Source: Aliitabrizicola sp031408575
GTDB taxonomy: Bacteria > Pseudomonadota > Alphaproteobacteria > Rhodobacterales > Rhodobacteraceae
DNA length: 64,000 bases
Reading direction: 5' to 3'
Assembly (NCBI GenBank): GCA_031408575.1
Contig: JANNWS010000101.1
Coordinates: forward strand, 22,855-86,854
The notes below the pieces were generated by a model. It was not told the origin of the DNA. It did not search any database and was given only the letters and a program-made list of their open reading frames with translations. The first letter of the stretch is position 1, and each line of letters begins with the position of its first letter. The position numbers and the translations under genes were made by a program. Positions 41,126-49,079 of this stretch are shown piece after piece.

Positions 41126-42289
41126 ATGAACGCACCCACCAGCTTTGCCGGGCTTGAAGTCGGCTACGATATCCCCGCTTTGCCCGGCATGGACGAGGCC
41201 GATATCCAGACCCCCTGCCTGATCCTCGACCTTGATGCGCTGGAGCGGAACATCGTCAAGATGGGCAATTTCGCCAAGAATGCCGGCGTCCGCCACCGCG
41301 TTCACGGCAAGATGCACAAGTCGGTCGATGTGGCGAAACTTCAGGAACGCCTCGGCGGTTCGGTCGGAGTGTGCTGCCAGAAAGTCAGCGAAGCCGAAGT
41401 GTTCGCCCGTGGCGGCATCAAGGATGTGCTGGTCAGCAATCAGGTCCGCGACCCCGGCAAGATCGACCGTCTGGCCCGGATGCCAAAGCTCGGCGCGCGC
41501 ACGATCTGCTGCGTCGATGATCTGGCGAACGTGGCCGATCTGTCGGCGGCGGCGATGAAGCACGGCACTACCATCGAATGTTTGGTCGAGATTGATTGCG
41601 GTGCAGGCCGCTGCGGCGTCACCACAACCCCCGCCGTTGTGGCGCTGGCCAAGGCAATCGACGCGGCACCGGGTCTGAAGTTCTCGGGTATCCAAGCCTA
41701 TCAGGGCGCGATGCAGCACATGGACAAGTATGAGGATCGCAAGGCCAAGATCGCGATTGCCGTAGCGATGGTGAAAGATGCTGTCGATACGCTTGCGACC
41801 GACGGCATCGCCTGCGACATCGTCGGCGGCGGCGGCACCGGCAGCTATTATTTCGAAGGAACGTCAGGGGTTTACAACGAACTTCAGTGCGGATCCTACG
41901 CCTTCATGGATGCCGACTATGGCCGTATCCTTGATGAGCATGGCAAGCGGATCGACCAAGGCGAGTGGGAAAATGCGCTCTTCCTTCTGACCTCGGTGAT
42001 GAGCCATGCCAAAGCCGACAAGGCGATCTGCGATGCCGGCCTGAAGGCGCAGTCGGTGGACAGCGGCCTGCCGGTCATCTTCGGGCGCACCGACGTGAAA
42101 TACGTCAAGTGCTCAGATGAACATGGCGTAATCGAGGATCTGGGCGGCGTGCTCAAGGTTAATGACAAGCTGCGCCTTGTGCCGGGCCACTGTGACCCGA
42201 CCTGCAACGTCCATGACTGGTACGTCGGCGTGCGCAACGGCAAGGTCGAAGTTGTCTGGCCCGTCTCGGCGCGCGGCAAGGCATACTGA
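41126..42289 (+). CDS. bhcC: erythro-beta-hydroxyaspartate aldolase
   Basis: Condenses glycine and glyoxylate to (2R,3S)-beta-hydroxyaspartate. The 387-residue protein is of the D-threonine-aldolase/alanine-racemase-like fold III: PLP Lys62 in HRVHGKMHKS, VEIDCGAGRCGV, GGGGTGSYYF phosphate loop, and the metal ligands His and Asp in PGHCDPTCN near the C-terminus. An AAGGAG motif precedes the ATG, 12 bases after bhcB. A 135-base hairpin-rich gap separates it from bhcD. Confidence 0.95.
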   Translation: MNAPTSFAGLEVGYDIPALPGMDEADIQTPCLILDLDALERNIVKMGNFAKNAGVRHRVHGKMHKSVDVAKLQERLGGSVGVCCQKVSEAEVFARGGIKDVLVSNQVRDPGKIDRLARMPKLGARTICCVDDLANVADLSAAAMKHGTTIECLVEIDCGAGRCGVTTTPAVVALAKAIDAAPGLKFSGIQAYQGAMQHMDKYEDRKAKIAIAVAMVKDAVDTLATDGIACDIVGGGGTGSYYFEGTSGVYNELQCGSYAFMDADYGRILDEHGKRIDQGEWENALFLLTSVMSHAKADKAICDAGLKAQSVDSGLPVIFGRTDVKYVKCSDEHGVIEDLGGVLKVNDKLRLVPGHCDPTCNVHDWYVGVRNGKVEVVWPVSARGKAY

Positions 42290-42301
42290 CTGGGCGCAGA
42301 G

Positions 42302-42322
42302 GCCCCGGACGTTGTCCGGGGC
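42302..42322. repeat. Palindromic repeat, copy A (CCCCGGAC family)
   Basis: GCCCCGGAC (42302-42310) and GTCCGGGGC (42314-42322) form a perfect 9-bp stem around GTT. It is related to copies at 42379-42399 and 59000-59020. It sits 12 bases past bhcC. Confidence 0.75.
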
Positions 42323-42335
42323 AATCGCCGCCCTT

Positions 42336-42365
42336 ACCACCACCCCGTTCCGCGTGGGTGGTGGT
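42336..42365. repeat. Large inverted repeat ACCACCACCC / GGGTGGTGGT
   Basis: A perfect 10-bp stem (42336-42345 with 42356-42365) with a 10-base loop, between the two CCCCGGAC palindromes. No T-run follows. Confidence 0.7.
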
Positions 42366-42378
42366 GCACCTCTCGATA

Positions 42379-42399
42379 GCCCCGGACCAGGTCTGGGGC
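42379..42399. repeat. Palindromic repeat, copy B (CCCCGGAC family)
   Basis: GCCCCGGAC (42379-42387) pairs with GTCTGGGGC (42391-42399) with one G-T pair. It ends 25 bases before bhcD. Confidence 0.7.
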
Positions 42400-42424
42400 C
42401 TGTCCTCACCTCGGAAGGCCCGCC

Positions 42425-43390
42425 ATGCTTATCGTTCCCGAAGCCCGCATCGCCGAACTGGTCACGCCTGACGATGCTTTCACGGCCATCGAGGCGGTCT
42501 TCGCCGCCATGGCGCGTGATGAGGCCCGCAACTTTCCCGTGGTGCGCGAGGCGCTCGGCCATGCCGATGCGCTGTACGGCTTCAAGTCGGGATTTGACCG
42601 CGCCGGGCAGGTTCTGGGCGTCAAGGCCGGGGGGTATTGGCCCGGCAACATGGCCAAGGGGCTGACGAATCACCAATCCTCGGTCTTTCTGTTCGACCCC
42701 GACACCGGGCAGACCCATGCGATGGTGGGCGGCAACCTGTTGACCGCCTTGCGAACCGCCGCCGCGTCTGCCGTTTCCATCGCCCATCTGGCGCGCAAGG
42801 ATGCCAAGGTGCTGGGCATGGTCGGGGCCGGTCATCAATCCGCGTTCCAGCTGCGCGCCGCCGCCCGCGTTCATGCGTTCGAACGTGTGGTGGGCTGGAA
42901 CCTGCACCCCGAGATGCTGCCCCGCCTTGCGGCCACCGCCACTGAGTTGGGCCTCCCGTTTCAGGCCGTATCTCTGGACGATCTCGGCGCGCAGGCTGAC
43001 GTCATCATTACCATTACCTCCAGCTTTGCCCCGATCCTGCTGGACCGGCACGTGCGCTCCGGCACCCATCTGGCCTGCATGGGAACCGACACTGTGGGCA
43101 AGCAGGAGGTCGAGGCAGCCCTTCTTGCCCGCGCGACCGTCTTTGCTGATGAAGTTGCGCAATCCGTGACACTGGGCGAGGCACAGCACGCCGTCGCCGC
43201 CGGCCTAATAGAGGCGGCGGCAATCACACCTTTGGGCAACGTCGTCACCGGCGCCCATCCGGGGCGCAGTTCGTCGGATGAGATCACCCTGTTCGACGGC
43301 ACCGGTGTCGGATTGCAAGATCTTGCGGTCGCCGCCGTTGCGCTGAAGCGCGCGGTGGAGGCGGGCGTGGCGATCAGGGTTGATCTCTAA
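42425..43390 (+). CDS. bhcD: Iminosuccinate reductase
   Basis: Reduces iminosuccinate to L-aspartate with NADH, closing the beta-hydroxyaspartate cycle. A 321-residue ornithine-cyclodeaminase/mu-crystallin-family protein: FAAMARDEARNFPVVRE, LYGFKSGFD..GQVLGVKAGGYWPGN with the active-site lysines, ALRTAAASAVS, a Rossmann VLGMVGAGHQSAFQLRAA, and GAHPGRSSSDEITLFDGTGVGLQDLA. It is separated from bhcC by three hairpins, so its expression may differ from that of bhcABC. Confidence 0.94.
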   Translation: MLIVPEARIAELVTPDDAFTAIEAVFAAMARDEARNFPVVREALGHADALYGFKSGFDRAGQVLGVKAGGYWPGNMAKGLTNHQSSVFLFDPDTGQTHAMVGGNLLTALRTAAASAVSIAHLARKDAKVLGMVGAGHQSAFQLRAAARVHAFERVVGWNLHPEMLPRLAATATELGLPFQAVSLDDLGAQADVIITITSSFAPILLDRHVRSGTHLACMGTDTVGKQEVEAALLARATVFADEVAQSVTLGEAQHAVAAGLIEAAAITPLGNVVTGAHPGRSSSDEITLFDGTGVGLQDLAVAAVALKRAVEAGVAIRVDL

Positions 43391-43393
43391 GCC

Positions 43394-43417
43394 TTCATCT
43401 TTGCGAAAATATCCTCG
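43394..43417 (-). repeat. Dispersed 24-base element (copy 1)
   Basis: Reads CGAGGATATTTTCGCAAAG on the minus strand, continuing to ATGAA. Related copies at 45169-45192 and 63765-63788 all lie just downstream of, or between, genes. Confidence 0.65.
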
Positions 43418-43510
43418 CCGAAGGCATCCGCAGTCTCGACAAATGCTGACCATTGAACCTGAGACAATGGCGTGATCTGTCGGCCCGAAGGCGAGGGATA
43501 AGAGGGACAA

Positions 43511-44485
43511 GTGGCAATGCAGGTGGTGATCAACGGCTTTGGCCGGATCGGGCGGTCTGTGCTGCGTGCCTGGGTCAAGGGCGGCTGGCCGGACATACAG
43601 ATCATCGGGATCAACGATATCGCCAGCCCCGAGATGTGCGCCTATCTGTTCGAGTATGACTCGGTCTATGGTCCGTGGCGTGGGGTGGTGGCGTTGGAGC
43701 CGGGCGCGCTGGTCGTAGACGGTCGCCGGATCGCCCTGACCTGTACGCCGGATCTCTCGACGCTGAATCTATCCGGTGTGGACGTTGTCATGGAATGCAC
43801 AGGCCGGGCCGAGAGCGTTGCCGTGGCGTCCAGAGGCCTTGCTGCCGGGGCGGGGCGGGTGCTGGTGTCGGGGCCGTCGCAGGCAGCCGGTGTAACGGTG
43901 GTATTGGGCGCGAACGAGGGGATGATCGGGCAGCACAGGATCGTTTCCAACGCGTCCTGCACCACAAATGCGCTGGCGCCTTTGGTGAAGCTGCTGCACG
44001 CGGAATTCGGCATTGTTACCGGGTCGATGACGACGATCCACTGCTATACCGGCAGTCAGCCCACCGTGGACGCCCCCGCCGCTGACTTTGCACGGAGCCG
44101 TGCGGCCGCGCTGTCCATGGTGCCGACGACAACCTCGGCGCAGCGGTTGCTGGATGTGGTGCTGCCCGACATTGCGGGGCGGATCGAAGGCTCGGCGGTG
44201 CGGGTGCCGGTTGCCTCGGTGTCGGCGGTCGATCTGTGCGTGATGACCCAAAAGGTGGCCTTGGCAGGCGCGGTGAATGGGCTGTTGGCGGCAGCGGGTG
44301 GGGTTGTCGGGGTGACCGATCGGGCGCTGGTGTCAAGCGATTTGCGGGCGCGGAGCGAGAGCATCGTGATGGCCCTGCCGGAAACCCGCGTCACACAGGG
44401 CAGGATGCTGCGGGTGTTCGGCTGGTATGACAATGAATGGGGCTTTTCCAACCGGATGCTGGATGTGGCACGTCTGATGGGGTAG
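43511..44485 (+). CDS. Glyceraldehyde-3-phosphate-dehydrogenase-family protein
   Basis: A 324-residue member with NAD loop VVINGFGRIGRSVLRA, the catalytic Cys in VSNASCTTNALAP, the general-base His in IHCYTGSQ, and the C-terminal FGWYDNEWGFSNRM. The domain between them is divergent from the main GapA type, so the substrate may be erythrose-4-phosphate or another aldehyde. GTG at 43511 is 4 bases after GAGGG; the ATG at 43517 starts more typically (MQVVINGFGRIG) and is an alternative. It stands alone between bhcD and the purine genes. Confidence 0.82.
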   Translation: MAMQVVINGFGRIGRSVLRAWVKGGWPDIQIIGINDIASPEMCAYLFEYDSVYGPWRGVVALEPGALVVDGRRIALTCTPDLSTLNLSGVDVVMECTGRAESVAVASRGLAAGAGRVLVSGPSQAAGVTVVLGANEGMIGQHRIVSNASCTTNALAPLVKLLHAEFGIVTGSMTTIHCYTGSQPTVDAPAADFARSRAAALSMVPTTTSAQRLLDVVLPDIAGRIEGSAVRVPVASVSAVDLCVMTQKVALAGAVNGLLAAAGGVVGVTDRALVSSDLRARSESIVMALPETRVTQGRMLRVFGWYDNEWGFSNRMLDVARLMG

Positions 44486-44613
44486 GGTCCCGGGTGCGGA
44501 GCCATCGGCGTGGCCCTCCTTCACTGCGAACAACGCCCCGGCGCCACAAAACGCCCGCGTGCGGCGCCTTCGGCAGGATCGGGCGTCGGAGCGGCCCCCA
44601 AGGACTGGCAGCG

Positions 44614-45105
44614 TCAATCCGCGCCGACAACCGTCCAGACGGTGGGATACTCAAACTCCTGCAGGTTCGTCCCCTCGCCGATGCGGTCCACCACGGCGAA
44701 CAGGCCGGGGGCGTGCAGGGGGGTCAGCACCCCATGCCAGGTGCCGCGATGCAGGTTGATGCCTTGCGCGCCATCGGTCAGAAACGCGCGCGGCACGCCG
44801 GGGGTGCCGCCCAGATCGGGCGCGACAATCACCAGAAACGCATGGGCTTTCATCGGCAGGAAAGCCTGCGAGCCCAGCGGATGGCGTTCGATCAGATCGA
44901 ACGTGTAAGGCAGCGACCGTGCATCGGCGTTGAAAATGGAAATTCCGGCCCGACCCTCAACGATGTCTATCCGCGCGCGGTCGTGGTGGCGCGCGCAAAG
45001 ACCGCCATTGATCATCCAGTCGGGCGGCCCTGCGGCATCAAGCACGTCCCCGAACGGGGCAAAGGCTTCCGGTGTCAGGGGTTCGGTTCGGAGCTTTCGC
45101 ATCAT
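44614..45105 (-). CDS. allA: Ureidoglycolate lyase
   Basis: Splits ureidoglycolate into glyoxylate and urea, the end of purine-ring breakdown. The 163 residues show AllA traits: LTPEAFAPFGDVLDA, the pattern ISIFNADARSLPY.F.LIERHPLGSQAFLPM, and LHRGTWHGVLTPL with the putative metal/substrate His. I start at 45105 (MMRKLRTEPLTPEAF); the six residues upstream are not family-like. Last gene of the purine arm on this strand, 179 bases from allE. Confidence 0.92.
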   Translation of the reverse strand: MMRKLRTEPLTPEAFAPFGDVLDAAGPPDWMINGGLCARHHDRARIDIVEGRAGISIFNADARSLPYTFDLIERHPLGSQAFLPMKAHAFLVIVAPDLGGTPGVPRAFLTDGAQGINLHRGTWHGVLTPLHAPGLFAVVDRIGEGTNLQEFEYPTVWTVVGAD

Positions 45106-45168
45106 GTCGTGCCGCGCTGCCAAGCCGGAGGGCTGTCTGCCTCCGTCGCGGCAAAGCCGCGCCCCGCC

Positions 45169-45192
45169 CGAGGATATTTGCGCAAAGATGAA
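45169..45192 (+). repeat. Dispersed 24-base element (copy 2)
   Basis: Reads CGAGGATATTTGCGCAAAGA, continuing to TGAA, in the allA-allE gap (45106-45283), which holds no gene. The same element is at 43394-43417 and 63765-63788. Confidence 0.65.
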
Positions 45193-45283
45193 AGCCGGAA
45201 GGTTGCGACGGGTCGCTGTCGCGCGGTCAAAACGCGCGGCTCCCTGTGTTTCTTTTCGGAAAAAATATTCAAGACCGACCTCC

Positions 45284-46126
45284 TCACCGGGCGGGCGCGA
45301 AGGCGCCGGGGCCGCGCAGCTTGGCGTGGCGGTTCACGTCCTTGTAGAGAAGATAGCGGAACGGCTCGGTGCCTGCGGCGTAGCAGGCTTGCGGGCAATA
45401 GGCACGCAGCCACATGAAATCACCGGCCTCAACCTCGACCCAGTCGCGGTTCAGGCGGTAGGCGGCGCGACCTTGAAGCACATAAAGCCCGTGTTCCATC
45501 ACATGGGTTTCCTCGAACGGGATCAGGCCGCCGGGTTGGAACGTCACGATGTTCACATGCATGTCGTGACACAGGTCGGTTGGGTCGACGAAGCGCGTGG
45601 TGGCCCAGCGTCCTTCGGTCCCCGGCATTGCGATGGGGGCGATGGTGCGTTCATTGGTGACGAAGGGGGCCGGTCGCTCAACGCCATCGGCAGCTTCCCA
45701 TATCTTGCGGATCCAGTGGAAGCGGGCCGGGCCATCCCCCTCGGCGCGCAAACGCCACGGGGTTGCTGCGGGAATGTAGGCATAGCCACCCGCGTCAAGT
45801 TCGTGGGTTTCGTCGCCCATCGTCAGGGCGATGACGCCATCGGTCACAAAGAGCACGGATTGTGCGCCTGAATCATTGTCGGGGTGGTCCGAGCCGCCGC
45901 CGGGGGCAACCTCCATCACATACTGGCTGAAGGTTTCGCTGAATCCGGTCATCGGTCGGGCGATCAGCCAGAGGCGGGTACTGTCCCATCCCGGCAGGGC
46001 GCTGGTCACGATGTCGGAGAATACGCCGCGCGGGATGACGGCATAAGCCTCGGTAAAGACGGCGCGGCCGGTGTGTAGGGCCGTTTGCGGCGGCAGGCCA
46101 CCGGTCGGGATGTGGTAGGGGTTCAT
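45284..46126 (-). CDS. allE: (S)-ureidoglycine aminohydrolase
   Basis: Converts ureidoglycine to ureidoglycolate with loss of ammonia. The 280-residue bicupin has a first cupin around DHPDNDSGAQSVLFVTDGVIAL and a second with metal ligands in EETHVMEHGLYVLQGRAAYRLN; the tail is RYLLYKDVNRHAKL. This matches AllE/YlbA and not a single cupin. Start overlaps the stop of the puuE-uraD fusion gene by four bases, so the two are translationally coupled. Confidence 0.92.
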   Translation of the reverse strand: MNPYHIPTGGLPPQTALHTGRAVFTEAYAVIPRGVFSDIVTSALPGWDSTRLWLIARPMTGFSETFSQYVMEVAPGGGSDHPDNDSGAQSVLFVTDGVIALTMGDETHELDAGGYAYIPAATPWRLRAEGDGPARFHWIRKIWEAADGVERPAPFVTNERTIAPIAMPGTEGRWATTRFVDPTDLCHDMHVNIVTFQPGGLIPFEETHVMEHGLYVLQGRAAYRLNRDWVEVEAGDFMWLRAYCPQACYAAGTEPFRYLLYKDVNRHAKLRGPGAFAPAR

Positions 46127-47538
46127 GGCAGCATGTCCTTGAGGCGGAGTTCGGCAATGCGCTCGACCTGCCGGCAGGCGGTCGCAAATTCGGTGGCACG
46201 GTCATTGGCAAGGCGCGCATGGAAGGCCGCAAGGATGCCGGCCTTGGTCGTGTCGCGCACCGCAATGATGAAGGGAAAGCCATACTTTTCGACATAGGCG
46301 GTGTTCAGGCGCGTGAAGGTGGCCCGCTCGTCATCGCTCAGGGCATTGAGGCCCGCCCCGGCCTGTTCCTGCGTCGACTCGGGTGTAAGGCGGTCTGCCG
46401 CCGCAAGCTTGCCTGCAAGGTCAGGGTGCGCCATCAGCACGGCCTCGCGGTCCTGTTCCGAAACCGAGCGGAAGATGCGCGCCAAGGCGTTCAAAAGGCC
46501 GGTCGCCGTGTCATGCGCCGGGCCGAGTTCCAGTGCGAAGGCATGCCCGGCGATCCAGGGCGAGTGTTCAAAGATGCCGCCAAAACGTTGCACGAACGTG
46601 TCGCGGTCCATCTGCGAGGGGCGTTCGCGGCGGTGGTGCGGGTGGAAGGCGGCCCAGTGGCGGGCAATGTCGATGCGGCGGGCGAACCAGACGCCCTGAT
46701 GCCCAGCGGCGTAATCGAGGAAGCGTTGTAGCCCCGCGATCTTGCCGGGGCGGCCGATCAGGCGGCAGTGCAGGCCGATCGAAAACATCTTTGCCTGCCC
46801 CGCCTGTCCTTCGGCATAAAGCGTGTCGAAACTGTCCTTGAGGTACTGGAAAAACTGCTGTCCGTCTACATAGCCCGGTGCCGTGGCAAAGCGCATGTCG
46901 TTGGCTTCAAGCGTGTAGGGGATGACAAGTTGGTTACGGTCGCCCGCCTCAATCCAGTAGGGCAGATCGTCGTCATAGGTGTCCGACAGCCAGTCAAAGC
47001 CACCTTCTTCGGCCACAAGGCGAACGGTATTGACCGAGCAGCGCCCGGTATACCAGCCGGTTGGCCGCGCGCCCGTCACTTCGGCATGCAGGCGGATCGC
47101 CTCGGCGATGGCGCTTCGTTCATCGGCCTCGGGCATGTCGCGGTGATCGACCCATTTCAGGCCGTGGCTGGCGATTTCCCAACCAGCGGATTGCATGGCC
47201 GCAACCTGCTCCGGGCTGCGGGCAAGGGCGGTGGCAACACCATAGACGGTGACTGGGATGCTCAGGCGCGTAAACAGGCGGTGAAGCCGCCAGAACCCGG
47301 CGCGCGCGCCATAGTCGTATAGCGATTCCATATTCCAGTGGCGCTGGCCGGGCCAGGCGGCGGCGCCCGCGATGTCGCTGAGGAACGCCTCAGACGCCGC
47401 GTCGCCATGCAGGACGTTGTTCTCGCCACCCTCTTCGTAATTCACGACAAGGCTGATGGCAATTTTCGCCTCCCCCGGCCAGCGCGCATCGGGTGGATTG
47501 GCCCCGTAGCCAAGCAGATCGCGGGGATAGCGTGTCAC
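46123..47538 (-). CDS. puuE-uraD: Fused allantoinase (PuuE) and OHCU decarboxylase (UraD)
   Basis: Two enzymes in 471 residues. Residues ~1-310 are the metal-independent allantoinase PuuE of the polysaccharide-deacetylase fold: YPRDLLGYGANPPDARWPG, NYEEGGENNVLHGD, GWEIASHGLKWVDH and FSIGLHCRLIGRPG. Residues ~315-471 are 2-oxo-4-hydroxy-4-carboxy-5-ureidoimidazoline decarboxylase: FVQRFGGIFEHSPWIAGHAF (catalytic His), LMAHPDLAGKLA, and FPFIIAVRDTTK. The fused chain makes S-allantoin and opens it. Divergent from uraH, which makes the substrate of the UraD part. Confidence 0.93.
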   Translation of the reverse strand: MTRYPRDLLGYGANPPDARWPGEAKIAISLVVNYEEGGENNVLHGDAASEAFLSDIAGAAAWPGQRHWNMESLYDYGARAGFWRLHRLFTRLSIPVTVYGVATALARSPEQVAAMQSAGWEIASHGLKWVDHRDMPEADERSAIAEAIRLHAEVTGARPTGWYTGRCSVNTVRLVAEEGGFDWLSDTYDDDLPYWIEAGDRNQLVIPYTLEANDMRFATAPGYVDGQQFFQYLKDSFDTLYAEGQAGQAKMFSIGLHCRLIGRPGKIAGLQRFLDYAAGHQGVWFARRIDIARHWAAFHPHHRRERPSQMDRDTFVQRFGGIFEHSPWIAGHAFALELGPAHDTATGLLNALARIFRSVSEQDREAVLMAHPDLAGKLAAADRLTPESTQEQAGAGLNALSDDERATFTRLNTAYVEKYGFPFIIAVRDTTKAGILAAFHARLANDRATEFATACRQVERIAELRLKDMLP

Positions 47539-47689
47539 GGGACGTCTCCTTGGCCGAGATCATGTCCCTGTTCTAGGCGCGTACGGCGATGTTGTTTATC
47601 AAAATCTGGGCGAAAGAGTTTTTTGATAGTTGATCCGTCGCCTTGTGGTGCGAAAGGCGGCAGACTGGGGTCTTTGAAGGGGGTTGAGG

Positions 47690-48055
47690 ATGGACATTGC
47701 AATGGTCGGGGGACGGTTGACAACGCATGTGCTGGACACCGCGCGGGGAATGCCTGCGGCGGGGGTGCCAATCCTGCTGTACCGCGTGTCGGGCAACAGC
47801 CACCACAAGATCGGTGAGGCGGTGACAAATGCCGATGGGCGGACGGATGCGCCGTTGCTGGCCGGAAAGGCGTTCACCGAAGGCCAGTACGAGCTGATTT
47901 TCGGGGCGGGGGCCTATCTGCGCGGGCTTGGGGCAACGGGCGTGCTGTTTCTGGACGAGATCCCGATCCGGTTCGGGGTGGCCGATGCGGGCGCGCATCT
48001 GCATGTGCCGCTATTGCTGTCGCCCTTCGGCTATTCGACGTATCGGGGCAGCTGA
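47690..48055 (+). CDS. uraH: 5-hydroxyisourate hydrolase
   Basis: Hydrolyses 5-hydroxyisourate to OHCU. The 121-residue transthyretin-related protein has the N-terminal LTTHVLDTARGMPAAGV, the Arg/His active-site set, and the C-terminal YSTYRGS, the diagnostic YRGS tetrapeptide. I start at the ATG at 47690 with GGGGGTTGAGG upstream; a TTG at 47684 is also in frame. Its last 25 bases overlap the end of the convergent LysR gene. Confidence 0.94.
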   Translation: MDIAMVGGRLTTHVLDTARGMPAAGVPILLYRVSGNSHHKIGEAVTNADGRTDAPLLAGKAFTEGQYELIFGAGAYLRGLGATGVLFLDEIPIRFGVADAGAHLHVPLLLSPFGYSTYRGS

Positions 48056-48987
48056 AGGTCGGCCACTTGCGCGGCAAGGGCGGTGCGGCAGCGGGCGACC
48101 ATGAAATCTGTGAACAGCCTGATTTTCGGATCGCGCAGGCGGCGGTGCTGGGTAAGACAACTCAGCGGCGCGGGCAGCGGCGGCGTGGCCGTGGCGACCG
48201 GGATCAGGGTGCCTGCCCGCAGGTGATCGGCCACCTCGAATATCGGTTTCAGCACGATGCCGTGGCCGTCAAGCGCCCATTGTGTGAGTACGTCACCGTC
48301 ATCGGACTCGAACGGGCCTGCGATCTCGAAGCGGCGCGGGCCGTCGGGGGTTTGCAGCGTCCACTGGAATTCGCGCGCGCCGGGAAAGCGCAGGTTGAGG
48401 CAATCGTGCCGGTCGGTGATCAGCGCGTCACCGTCCTGCGGCATGCCGCGCCGGGCGATGTAGGCGGGTGCTGCGCAAAGGATGCGCTGGCAGTCGGCAA
48501 CGAGGCGGACCTTCAGGGTGGAATCTTCCAACAGGCCAAGGTGAAATGCCAGATCGAGGCCCTCGGCGGTCACGTCGATGATGCGGTCCGACAGACGCAG
48601 TCGGATGTCGATCTGCGGGTAGGCGGCCTTGAAGGCGGGAACGTGCGGCGCGATGAAGCGGCGGCCGATGCCAAGCGGCGCCGCGACGAAGATAGAGCCG
48701 CGCGGGTTTTGCGTGACATCCATCACCGCCGCTTCGGCCTCGTCAATGGCATCCAGCACCTTGAGCGCGCCATCATAAAAGATGCGCCCGTTCTCGGTCG
48801 GTTGCAGGCTGCGCGTGGTGCGGTTGAACAGCCGCACGCCAAGGTGCTTTTCCAGCTCCGAGATTCGCGACGAAGCGACAGCGGCCGACGTGCGCTGATC
48901 GCGGGCGGCCGCACTCATGCTGCCCAATTCATAGACACGCACGAACATCTTGAGGGTGCTGACATAGGACATGCGCGTTCCGGCCAT
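48031..48987 (-). CDS. LysR-family transcriptional regulator
   Basis: A 318-residue LysR protein: N-terminal HTH (LKMFVRVYELGSMSAAARDQRTSAAVASSRISELEKHLGVRLFNRTTRS) and a periplasmic-binding-like effector domain (GSIFVAAPLGIGRRFIAPHVPAF). It is divergent from puuD and convergent with uraH, so it may control urate breakdown; the ligand would then be a purine intermediate (inference). ATG at 48987 chosen; ATG at 48972 (MSYVSTLKMF) is an equally good alternative. Confidence 0.87.
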   Translation of the reverse strand: MAGTRMSYVSTLKMFVRVYELGSMSAAARDQRTSAAVASSRISELEKHLGVRLFNRTTRSLQPTENGRIFYDGALKVLDAIDEAEAAVMDVTQNPRGSIFVAAPLGIGRRFIAPHVPAFKAAYPQIDIRLRLSDRIIDVTAEGLDLAFHLGLLEDSTLKVRLVADCQRILCAAPAYIARRGMPQDGDALITDRHDCLNLRFPGAREFQWTLQTPDGPRRFEIAGPFESDDGDVLTQWALDGHGIVLKPIFEVADHLRAGTLIPVATATPPLPAPLSCLTQHRRLRDPKIRLFTDFMVARCRTALAAQVADLQLPRYVE

Positions 48988-49009
48988 TCTTTGGCGGGGT
49001 TTGAAAGTG

Positions 49010-49027
49010 ATCCGGCATTTACAGGAT
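49010..49027. promoter_or_regulatory. Possible LysR box between the LysR gene and puuD
   Basis: ATCC (49010-49013) and GGAT (49024-49027) are inverted about ten bases, containing a T-N11-A LysR-type core. The arms are short, so this is weak. Confidence 0.35.
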
Positions 49028-49079
49028 TAGCGGAACAGTCGGCCCCGGTATAGCCTTTGTGCAAACCGGGGAGACGGGC

